Below, piece after piece: positions 53,501-61,034 of a DNA stretch of 64,000 nucleotides. A program made the translations under genes and the position numbers. Every line of letters starts with the position of its first letter. The first letter of the stretch is position 1. The DNA is from Hyposmocoma kahamanoa (lineage: Eukaryota > Arthropoda > Insecta > Lepidoptera > Cosmopterigidae), in the NCBI RefSeq assembly GCF_003589595.1, contig NW_020653855.1:3130336-3194335 (forward strand), in the 5' to 3' direction. The notes under the pieces are model-generated. The model was not told the origin of the DNA. It saw only the letters and a list, made by a program, of their open reading frames with translations, and made no database searches.

Positions 53501-56500
53501 AGTAAAATGGCATGACATTAAGGTACTTCGTGTTGAAAAGAAAAATCCATTTTGTTTCCTTTACAAGAACTCCTACGAAGACGAATATTTTCAAAAAGTT
53601 TGCGTACGCAATACTAGAAGAACTAGAGATCAAACTTTATTTCCAATTGGTTTAACTCAAGCTTACTTAGAAAAGATACCTTTATCTCATAATAAAAAAA
53701 GAGATATCAAAGAACTTCTGGATAAAAATATAATTCCAACGAGCTATTACGAAACCTACTTTAAAAAATTAAATTTGACTGATTAATTTTAATAAAATAA
53801 TGTAAATTTTGAGGGTAATTGTGTAATGTCATTTACTAATAAAGATTTCTCTGTGATTTTAGACTGCTTAATATAAACTAGTTTTAGCGAACTTATAGTG
53901 TACAATTTGCAGTGATAATTTTTTGATTAAACTGTTTTTTTCCTAGATGGTAACCGTAAATTACAGTTAATAAATATTTAAGTATAAGAAGAAATGTTAT
54001 TTTGTATTTTATGAGACTAATTTTAGAAGGTTTATTTTGTTATAAATTCTCCTAATTATAATAATTTGTGCATAATTATTTCAAAAATCTGTTTTTATTT
54101 TTAATAAATATTTGTTCTTTCACGTTTGGTTTAATTTTTTAGATAAAATTAAATATATAAAAATAAATTGAGATTGCAGTCTAAAATTACAGAACATAAC
54201 ATTTTTAAGAGAGTAAATCGGCTTAAATTGCAATAACCCAAATTTTTTAGATAATACCTGCTTAACTCAAAATGAAACATTTTTTGTATGCTATATTCCC
54301 AACAAAACAGTCCTTACTCAAAAAATTAAAATTACTTTTTCCCTGTTAATTTTAAATAAATTTGGTAAGTAGGAAATTGTTTTCGTGTCAGTAACAACTT
54401 TATACTATACAATTAATTTTAATAATCTATCACTGGCAACCTAGCCTAAAATCCTCTAGCTCGAGGTTTTTCGAAGATTCTGAAGAAAGACATTTTTTGA
54501 GTTACAACACTATTGTAATAGCTGTGCGGTATATTGGATTAAAATGAAAAGCTTTAAAACACGTCTCCTCTTTGTATATTTCATAAACATATATATATTA
54601 CTATTATACTTGTTATTATACTTTTTTAATTGTGTATTATATTTGTTCTCAGTAATTGGATGAAAATGGGTCGAGGATGATTCAAATGAAACAAGTTCGG
54701 CTATTTATTTATTTTTTATTTAATATTCCGTCGATAGTCGATAGAATAGTTATCGACTGCAATCACTAGCTGCTCGAAAACGGGCAACACTTGCGCAGTG
54801 AACTGTTATTTTACTCCGTCTTCAAAAAAGGCATACTATTATCTAAATGTAGGGACCCTGTAAGTGTGCGAGTTATGTATATGTCAGCAGTTTTGAGTAT
54901 GAGCGAGATGCATGAATGCGATCGTGCGACAGTTACTGCGAGCCGCCGGTCCGGTGTGACTGTCTATCGTTTTGGGACTAAAAGTAATAAAAGTATATAG
55001 GAAATGAAACTATATTTCCGGATTTAAATCGCGTATATTTGTTTTTTCAAACAAACCGACGTTTCGGGCCCTTTACAGGTCTCATGGTCACGGTTGACTG
55101 AGGTGGTACAGTCTTCAACCAGTTATGTCTAATATTGATGCAAACCACCCTATTTTTTTTTCACTATAGTTACAATAGTTATTAATTAAATACCTTATTT
55201 TTAATTTTACAAAGAAACATTCCAATTTACGCTACGTTAAGTTTTACAAATTATTTGATTGAATGAATTTTTATTAAGTTCAATTTATTATTAATTAATA
55301 ATAGAAATTAGAATAAACTAAAACATATTAATTAGTACTGCAGTCTTATGTCGGTTTGGGATTTTTCATTAGAGGAAATACTGGATCCCAAACTGGTGGT
55401 ACGGAGAAACCATCTTCCCTGTTGAAATTAGGATGTTTTTTAATTTCAATGGCCTCTCGCAGCATCCTGGGTAACACTGACTCAAAACTGACCATGGTGT
55501 CATCATCAGTTAACCGTAGATCTTTGATTCCACTGATGAAATGGTATGAATCCTTTTCATAATCCTAATTAAAAAACATCCTAATTTCAACAGGGAAGAT
55601 GGTTTCTCCGTACCACCAGTTTGGGATCCAGTATTTCCTCTAATGAAAAATCCCAAACAGACATAAGACTGCAGTATACTAATTAATATGTTTTAGTTTA
55701 TTCTAATTTCTATTATTTGAATTAATAAAAATTAAACTTAATAAAAATTCATTCAATAAAATAATTTGTAAAACTTAATGTAGCGTAAATTGGAATGTTT
55801 CTTTGTAAAATTAAAATTAAGGTATTTAATTAATAACTAGTGTAACTATAGTGAAAAAATAGGGTGGTTTGCATTAATATTAGACATAACTGGTTGAAGA
55901 CTGTACCTCCTCAGTCAACCGTGACCATGGGGCCTGTAAAGGGCCCGAAACGTCGGTTTGTTTGAAAAAAAAACAAATATACGCGATTTGAATCCGGAAA
56001 AATAATTTCATTTCCTATGTGTAACAATCGCGAAAACCTAAGAACTCAATAAAAATATATATTAGTGACATTAGTGACTTTCAGTAACTCCCAATGCAGA
56101 AATTAAAAAAAAATGGTTACAGTTTTTGTTATAAAAAAATAATACGTTGGAATGTCGGGGTCACCACTGTAGGGTAACTACGCTATTGGTAAGGAATGCG
56201 TTCTGTACTTTCGTTTATTATCCTAACGTAAGTTGAGTCTGCATTGGGAGTTACTGAAATCCACTAATTTCACTGATATATATTTACCACTTACATACTT
56301 ATAATTAGTGGTTAGGTACATACGTATAAGCCAGTTAAAGCGGTGGTAGCTTTTTGCCTTTTAAGCAGAGGCCGTGAGCTTCTCGATGAAGTAAAACATT
56401 GTGAGGAACCTACAAATGGAAAAAGGTTCACAACCATAGGGAAAAGTGTGAAGTCCCCAACCCGCATTAGACCTGCGTGGCGGACTATAGCCTAAACCCT

Positions 56501-57915
56501 CGCCTGAGAGGAGTGCTGAAGTGAAACCCGTGCCCAGCAGTGGGACGTAAAAATGGGTTGATGATGATAAAAACATTTACCAAAATATTTGTTGTAAATC
56601 GAGTTTTGTTCACAAATGATATTATTTCAAAAATGCTTCTTTTTGACCTAATTTCATCATTTAGACTTACCTAAAAAAGAAAATTTTGTAAATATAATAT
56701 AGAGTTAAACGTGATGTTTGTTTCGTAATTAAAAATTTGCTTCATATGAAATACATCAACAAAATCACCTAAGAAATTATTTTTTTTGAAAAAATCATTG
56801 TTCTCTTGGGATAATACCGTCGAATGTGGGTATACTAACGTATACTAACGATTTGCTATCGACCTACGCAAGGCGTTTCCGGGTCCATTTGGAAAAAAAT
56901 ATGTATGCGAATATATTTACGTATACTTACGATATACTAACGATCGCCGCAGAAAGAATCCGTTTTGAGGTGGCAGTGTGAAGTTGACCACCCCAAAAAG
57001 TATTAAAAAAATCATTGTTCCCGGGCATATTTACGTCGAGAGTGGGAATACTAACGTATACTAACGACCTGTATTGTATAGGTCGTTTCTGGGTCCCGTT
57101 TAGGGGGTGGTCAACTTCACAGGAAGTGTGAAGAAAAACATTGTAAGCCACACGGGTGGAACAAGCGTTCGGGCCAATAAAGCCCTTGCCCTTCTATTTA
57201 CAGCCTTTGTTCTATTAGACTATAATGTTTTGTGTGTATGATTTCATTTTATTGTTCTGTATATTCATAGTGTACAATTTTATAGTGTACATACTTATTG
57301 ACAACGATAAGCACGACTCTGAATTCCACACTTCAGCCCATTGGCGCAGTGTTTTTTTTGTGTCGGTTTTCTATATGCTTCGGCGAGTGTCATGAGCTCC
57401 ATTAGCTTATTCTGCTCGCCACCCTTTTACCATCGGACAGTCAGACGTACGGCGGGATATCATATCGGTGGATATTCCCTCCAGGCGAACAGGCCAGGAA
57501 TGGAATTCCCTGCCTGTGACTGTATTTCCGAGCACACACAACTAGAGTATCTTTAAGACGCAACTGAATAGGCATCTTCTGGGCGAGCTCGTTCCATCCA
57601 CTTCAAGTCCATTTACTTTATACGCCGCAAGCTGGATCGCATTGCTTCAAAATGTAACATCTTCATACATCAATGTGTATCACGAAGAAATAAATTTATT
57701 TGATTTTGTAGGAAATGCCCGACCGCGGCGCCCGCGGTGTTCCAGCAACATACCAAATTATTAACTTCCTCGGCTGGAAGCCAGATCCTTCGCAGCAAAA
57801 ACCTATGGAGAGAGGCACTGGAGAGATTCACCTCAAAGATTTGCATCGAATTGATGAAATCATACGTGAAAAGAAACGGCAGACTGAAGAAACGGGAAAG
57901 GAAGAAAAGAAATGA
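44262..57915 (+). CDS. NDUFAF5: NDUFAF5, arginine hydroxylase and complex I assembly factor, six exons
   Basis: Exons 44262-44580, 46634-46785, 47678-47785, 48950-49095, 51716-51899 and 57712-57915 join without frame loss to 370 codons and a TGA stop. The vertebrate protein is about 345 residues. The N-terminus is rich in Arg, Ser and hydroxylated residues without acids for about 40 residues, fitting a mitochondrial presequence. Then come the conserved [14 protein letters not shown] block, a SAM-type methyltransferase fold (ELGAARGY motif), [26 protein letters not shown] and the C-terminal [14 protein letters not shown]. Known role: in the mitochondrial matrix NDUFAF5 hydroxylates an arginine of NDUFS7 early in complex I assembly. 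Introns carry much transposon debris. SMIM12 is divergent and a proline-rich gene convergent. Confidence 0.93.
44608..46510 (-). mobile_element. 5'-truncated Jockey-superfamily LINE in NDUFAF5 intron 1
   Basis: Minus-strand RT with [46 protein letters not shown] and the catalytic FADD box, followed by the C-terminal [12 protein letters not shown] region. Frame breaks occur near 45800 and between 45253 and 45380. No endonuclease or ORF1 is present, since homology starts just before RT. The 3' end carries GGAATAAATAATCTTTGACTTTGACC. Family assignment is by RT motif style; it may belong to the Daphne group. Confidence 0.8.
46634..46785 (+). CDS. NDUFAF5: NDUFAF5 exon 2
   Basis: Completes the Gly codon, then [10 protein letters not shown] (motif I) and on to MDEEHID. 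The donor is GTACGT at 46786. A second GTGAGT four bases later would break the frame of exon 3, so the first is chosen. Confidence 0.88.
46856..47132 (+). mobile_element. MITE fragment, AACCGAC family
   Basis: Diverged plus-strand copy; ends TTTTTAAAGTCGGTTAATAA. The left part is degraded. In NDUFAF5 intron 2. Confidence 0.55.
47678..47785 (+). CDS. NDUFAF5: NDUFAF5 exon 3
   Basis: Thirty-six codons in phase 0: [12 protein letters not shown], then [11 protein letters not shown] and LKCLKPDG, the most conserved part of the family. Acceptor TTTTGTTTTAG, donor GTAAGA. Confidence 0.92.
48340..48891. mobile_element. MITE related to the transposon at 51961-54836
   Basis: Ends GTCTGTCTTTTTTGAAGATG and the complement of a GTCTGTCTTTTTTTAAGACG-type sequence. 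The subterminal parts (TGTAGTTGTTGTCGATAGTT, AACAAGTTCGGCTATTTATT) match the larger element's ends, but the coding part is missing. It contains a 10-bp hairpin (CTAGTGTTGC with GCAACACTAG) near 48825. In NDUFAF5 intron 3. Confidence 0.75.
48950..49095 (+). CDS. NDUFAF5: NDUFAF5 exon 4
   Basis: [36 protein letters not shown] and DIGGLLG; ends two bases into a codon at GTGAGT. This exon has an extra copy at 21312-21455. Confidence 0.92.
49548..49640 (-). repeat. Repeat family U fragment
   Basis: On plus: GTGCATCTGGTGGTAAGCTA then TTGCAGTGCCACTCAGAGCT; the 5' half of the repeat is missing. Confidence 0.6.
49709..51384. repeat. Region bounded by a 27-bp perfect inverted pair
   Basis: 49709-49735 and 51358-51384 are exact inverted copies (ATTCACATTAGACCGTGCCG and seven more bases). 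Between them lie a block shared with 62732-62947 and AT-rich sequence. It may be one element with TIRs or two opposite copies of a short repeat. Confidence 0.45.
50398..50600 (-). repeat. Repeat shared with 62732-62947 (inverted)
   Basis: About 200 bp match in opposite orientation: GACACTCCATACAAC, AAGGCGCTATG, GCGCAAATGTGTGCG and CTATAATTCTATTAATAGAA. Non-coding, class unknown. Confidence 0.6.
51500..51672 (-). repeat. Repeat family U copy, partial
   Basis: On plus: ACCTTGAGACGTAATTTAAC, CAGCACCCTTACCCTTCCAA, CACAAGGAGTTTTACTG. It ends only about 43 bp before NDUFAF5 exon 5. Confidence 0.65.
51716..51899 (+). CDS. NDUFAF5: NDUFAF5 exon 5
   Basis: [20 protein letters not shown] and on to [13 protein letters not shown], ending in phase 0 at GTAAGT. 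Acceptor TTGTTATTTTAG. Confidence 0.92.
51961..54836 (+). mobile_element. Decayed DNA transposon with TIRs and transposase remnant
   Basis: The ends are inverted: TTTTTTGAAGACGGAGTAAA near 51968 and its complement near 54823, about 35 bp with few mismatches. The middle (52640-53786) carries a broken transposase-like gene. Subterminal blocks match the MITE at 48340-48891, and part of the left side (52236-52370) recurs at 58850-58975. A 3-4 bp duplication is possible but not certain. In NDUFAF5 intron 5. Confidence 0.7.
52640..53786 (+). pseudogene. Transposase-like protein remnant, frameshifted
   Basis: Successive frames give [16 protein letters not shown] (zinc-type Cys pair) at about 52770, [15 protein letters not shown] at 52915, an [12 protein letters not shown] stretch at 53040, [20 protein letters not shown] at 53150, [14 protein letters not shown] at 53250 and a long C-terminal part ending in LNLTD then TAA. 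Several frameshifts and stops separate them. The Asp-containing blocks suggest a DDE-type nuclease. The protein belongs to a widespread, poorly named arthropod family; the transposon superfamily was not determined. Confidence 0.6.
54998..56025. mobile_element. Palindrome of two Penelope-like 3' ends
   Basis: Arms 54998-55445 and 55567-56025 are inverted near-copies with a 121-bp spacer. The minus strand of the spacer and left arm codes for the end of a Penelope protein ([18 protein letters not shown] and VWDPVF, stop near 55345). The right arm repeats the last part of this on plus. Each arm then has the 3' block with GGGCCCGAAACGTCGG, purine run and TTTCCTAT end. Arrangement: two copies head to head with 3' ends outward. 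In NDUFAF5 intron 5. Confidence 0.75.
56345..56570 (+). mobile_element. RTE-type LINE 3' tail
   Basis: CCGTGCCCAGCAGTGGGACG followed by GGGTTGATGATGAT, and upstream the AAGTCCCCAACCCGCATTAG block shared with 10600. No coding region. Confidence 0.65.
56790..57110 (+). repeat. Two tandem diverged units with TATACTAACG words
   Basis: AAAAATCATTGTTC followed by GTATACTAACGTATACTAAC and a GGGTCC segment occurs at 56793-56895 and again at 57005-57105. GTGAAGTTGACCACCCC (56980) and its inverted form GGGGTGGTCAACTTCAC (57103) flank the second unit. Confidence 0.5.
57380..57640 (+). mobile_element. LINE C-terminal fragment
   Basis: [17 protein letters not shown] and, one frame away, an EWNSLP motif followed by an [14 protein letters not shown] segment, as found at the C-terminus of several LINE proteins. 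Ends about 70 bp before NDUFAF5 exon 6. Confidence 0.5.
57712..57915 (+). CDS. NDUFAF5: NDUFAF5 exon 6
   Basis: [20 protein letters not shown] then [19 protein letters not shown] and a Lys/Glu-rich tail, ending in TGA. Acceptor TTGATTTTGTAG. Confidence 0.92.
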   Translation, partial: EMPDRGARGVPATYQIINFLGWKPDPSQQKPMERGTGEIHLKDLHRIDEIIREKKRQTEETGKEEKK

Positions 57916-58136
57916 TTAGTTAATATTTTACTGTTGGAACGATTTGATTGGTCGGTTTTGATTTTAGTATTGCCTTTTACGTGATATTCGTCGGTTTGAA
58001 TATCGAACGCATTACAGGTGATAAAGCCTGTGACTGGCTAGTTATTTTTGCATGCCTATTACTATTTTGAAAAGTTGGTCCAATTCAAAATATTGTATAT
58101 GGGGCGCGCCCTCACATGGCAACATTGGGATGGTCT

Positions 58137-58280
58137 ATGATTCCCTCAACTTTGAGCGGCATGATTCCCTCAACTTTGAGCGGCATGATTCCCTCAACTT
58201 TGAGCGGCATGATTCCCTCAACTTTGGGCGGCATGATTCTCTACTTTGGGCGGCATGATTTCCTCAACTTTGGGCGGCAT
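58137..58280 (+). repeat. 24-bp minisatellite, six units
   Basis: Unit ATGATTCCCTCAACTTTGAGCGGC, with later units reading TTTGGGCGGC and one unit shortened by 3 bp. It lies 222 bp after the NDUFAF5 stop codon. Confidence 0.9.
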
Positions 58281-58438
58281 ACCCTACTCACTATATTTTA
58301 AACCATCCTGATGAATACGATGCTTTTGAAATAGACCGCTATTCTAGAAACCCATAAGTCCTCAAAGAGATGACTAGTTAACGTTGTTTAAGTTGCAAAC
58401 AAATAATATTACTAGATACTTATACTTGATTTTATTTA

Positions 58439-58444
58439 ATAAAA
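58439..58444 (+). promoter_or_regulatory. First AATAAA downstream of NDUFAF5
   Basis: No canonical AATAAA was seen between the stop codon and this point. If used, the 3' UTR would be about 540 nt and would include the minisatellite. Confidence 0.4.
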
Positions 58445-58849
58445 CTTGTTATTGTTACTGTATTGTTTTTTGTTTTATTTAAGTATAATTTACAATTGAT
58501 TTCATACTTTGCTTTATTAATGAAAGTTACACTCAAACTTATTTAGTTTCGGTTTTATTGTGTAAACAAAATCAAAAAAGTTATTTGCCAATATCTCGAA
58601 AGATACGGGGATTGAGGCAGTTAATTTAGCTATACTAAAGAATAACGTGGACATTCTCTTCTAAAAATCCCGGGACTTCTCGTAACTGATTATATTTGCG
58701 TATTATTTGTTGAAATTTGAGCACATTGGCGACAATAATCATTTCCTATTAAGAATTTGCTGCAAATAATAGTCTCAAAAAATAACAATAAATAATAAAT
58801 CAGTATTGTATTAATTTTGTAAAAATAAAACGGTAAAGTCAAAAATATG

Positions 58850-59085
58850 TCGCACTGCTATTACAATAGTGTTGTAACTCAAAATACGTGAAATTCATGA
58901 TTATACCATTTCTGAATGTAAAGTTTGATCCTCAACACGTCAATAAAACCGTCGTTAGAATATTGTAAGAAACAATTAAAATATATCTACTTAACTCCAA
59001 ATGAGACAAACCTTATGTGCGCTAGTTCTGGACAAAACAGCCCGTACTCATTACTCAGTTCTCTACTTTTTCTTGCGGTAACTTC
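58850..59085 (+). mobile_element. Internally deleted fragment of the 51961-54836 transposon family
   Basis: 58850-58975 matches 52236-52370 (CGTCGTTAGAATATTGTAAG) and 58978-59080 resembles 54250-54330 (ACAAAACAG..CTTACTCA-type). The whole transposase region between is missing. Confidence 0.6.
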
Positions 59086-59439
59086 ATACCTTATCCACTT
59101 ACGAAAAAAATATAAATAATAATAGATCGGCCTTTTTAAACTGATCACTTATATGTAACGAAATTAACAAAAAATTGTCACATGCGCGCTTTCAACTAAC
59201 GACGGCAGTTATCGTACATGTACAACTAAGCGCCCAGTTACCACGCCTTCATGTGCGTTAATGGCGAATCCGAATTCTATTTACTAGGCAACAACATTTA
59301 AATTCCTCTGAATAATATAACAAATACAAGCCATGCTCGCGCGCGTGCCCGGGACGGTCATTTAAGTTAAAACGTAAAAGTTAAATAAACAGAGCGTATT
59401 TTGCCATGACATTAGAGAAAAAGGAGGAGGTTCTCAAAT
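59086..59439. other. No gene recognised
   Basis: Intergenic. Contains a short piece (AAAGGAGGAGGTTCTCAAAT at about 59420) of the AACCGAC-family MITE. Confidence 0.45.
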
Positions 59440-59640
59440 AATTGTCTCCGTTGCCGTACGGTTACCATGCCGGAATGCCGAGGTCCCAGTTTCGATTCCC
59501 GGGCTGGGAGAAATATTTGTATGGCCTACATTTATTTCTCTCGTGAGTTTGGGTGTAATTTGTTGTGTTTGTCCATGGCAACCTCGAAACAGGGTTCCTC
59601 TAGTGTGGGACTATGTTGTGTATCTGCGTTGTTGTGATTA
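59440..59640 (+). repeat. tRNA-derived SINE, family A, longest copy
   Basis: CCGTTGCCGTACGGTTACC head with B-box GTTTCGATTCCCGGG, AAATATTTGTATGGCCTACA, TTTATTTCTCTCGTGAGTTT and a body to GTGTATCTGCGTTGTTGTG. Confidence 0.75.
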
Positions 59641-59648
59641 TAATTCGA

Positions 59649-59880
59649 CTATTTTTTTTCCGGATAATTTGTGAACCGGTTTTAATGATTATTTTTTGTT
59701 GGAAAGGGGGTACCTCAGTATTGGGCCTATTTCAATTTGAAAAAAATATTCTACCTCTAAACGTGGAAAACTAGAAGATGAATCCGGTTTCGCGCACTTT
59801 CCGGTAACCGATTTCAATAAAACTTGGCAAATAGATGTAATTCCACGTACTTTTGAGGTCAGTTTTTTTAGTACGCTGTA
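59649..59880 (-). mobile_element. MITE with AACCGAC ends, internally deleted
   Basis: On plus: TTGTTGGAAAGGGGGTACCT, CGCACTTTCCGGTAACCGAT and GTACTTTTGAGGTCAGTTTT. About 240 bp shorter than the copy at 26770-27238. Confidence 0.6.
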
Positions 59881-59888
59881 CTGAGATT

Positions 59889-60033
59889 ATTTAGAAGCGC
59901 AATTGCAGCGCCACGGTCATGCGTGTGCGCTACTTTTGCAGTCACAATTAGTGAACTAAAAATGACAGCAGTGAAGACGCGCGGATGCCGCGTCCCTGCA
60001 GTGCTTCTAGAAACGTCTAATTTGAAGCCGCCC
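59889..60033 (+). repeat. Short hairpin-ended repeat, partner of 27428-27575
   Basis: TTTAGAAGCGCAATTGCAGC at the start and CAGTGCTTCTAGAAACGTCT at the end. Follows an AACCGAC-family MITE, as does its partner. Confidence 0.6.
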
Positions 60034-60381
60034 TAAAATTCAACTCTGTCGTCTAAGATAAGAACGGTCCAAAGTCCCTTGACAACTTTGATAGGCCCTT
60101 GATTGTACTACGTACTTATATACACAAACTAAACACTACATTTAATACAAATTGAAATTTTGCACCAATATTGACCTAATAAACATTCGCGTCACATGAA
60201 CTTCGACCTAACGAGCATTCGATTTAATTGAACATTCGATTATATGACTATTCGATCAACCGTGTCCGAAAAATAAAGCTTTGTGCGAACATACGTGTTT
60301 CGACATTGTGTAGCAAAGTCTAGAAACACGGTTCTCGTTCCACATTATTAGAGAATGAACTCTGTCCTTCATGTGCGTGAG
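60034..60381. other. No gene recognised
   Basis: AT-rich sequence, with an inverted trace of the 24530/27990 repeat at 60050-60085. Contains words such as TTCGATTATATGACTATTCG. Confidence 0.45.
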
Positions 60382-60801
60382 TAAGGCGCTCCGCAGATGG
60401 AGCAACGTTCGTTGACGCAACTGGCAACTTTTTACAAGTTTCCATTAACGGTTGCCGGTTGCCGTAATTTTAAATAAACTTTCGAAATTCACAGTCAAGA
60501 CTGACGCTGCGGGGGGACGGGGAGGGAATGAAATTGCTTCGGGAGTTGCGGTTGCCGTTTGCTGAAACTGGCAACTGGAGACAACCGGTACAAATTTGCA
60601 AGTTTCTAGTTGCGGCAATAAAGAATTTATTTAATCACGGATTTCGGCAATCGAAAACTGTAGTCGATTGCGGAAATTCTCAGCAGAAGTTGCTACGTCT
60701 GCGCGGTTTCTTGACATTATATGAAAACGTCATAAACAGTTAGTTGCGGGTTGTCAGTTGCCGAAACTCGATGATCAATGTTCCATCTGCGCAGCGCCTA
60801 A
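60382..60801. mobile_element. Second TAA-flanked MITE (PIF/Harbinger-like)
   Basis: The element 60385-60798 is 414 bp. Its ends GGCGCTCCGCAGATGGAGCA and GGCGCTGCGCAGATGGAACA (the latter read on minus) agree at 18 of 20 positions. TAA is present on both sides (60382-60384, 60799-60801). The interior is dominated by GTTGCCG/CGGCAAC-like words in both orientations. No protein. Its size and general plan equal the 17050-17464 element. Confidence 0.75.
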
Positions 60802-60942
60802 GGTGTAAATACATAGTGATATATCATCATTATAATGGGATTTTAAATAATACAAAATTGACTACTTTTTTGTAGACCTACACTTATATGACACGTATTT
60901 TTTTCTTAATGATTAAACATTGATTAAAATAAAACATAAAAA

Positions 60943-61034
60943 CTAAATATTATAAATATTGTAGGAAGGTAATGGTTCGTATGTCCAATCTTCGTCGTCG
61001 GAGTCACCTGTGTTTACAGCTTCGTACGTTTCCT
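60943..61034 (-). CDS. Proline-rich gene, terminal exon
   Basis: Encodes the acidic Tyr-containing C-terminus to TAG at 60943-60945, after acceptor TTTTGTTTTCCAG. Confidence 0.7.

Noticed and set aside
58137..58280. CRISPR-like array
   Set aside because: Units are contiguous tandem repeats without spacers, in a eukaryotic genome.
58052..58301. Repeated-peptide open frames over the minisatellite
   Set aside because: The 24-bp unit is a multiple of three, so any frame without a stop stays open; no start context or splice support.
59440..59520. Possible tRNA gene
   Set aside because: It is the head of SINE family A, with the shared tail directly attached.
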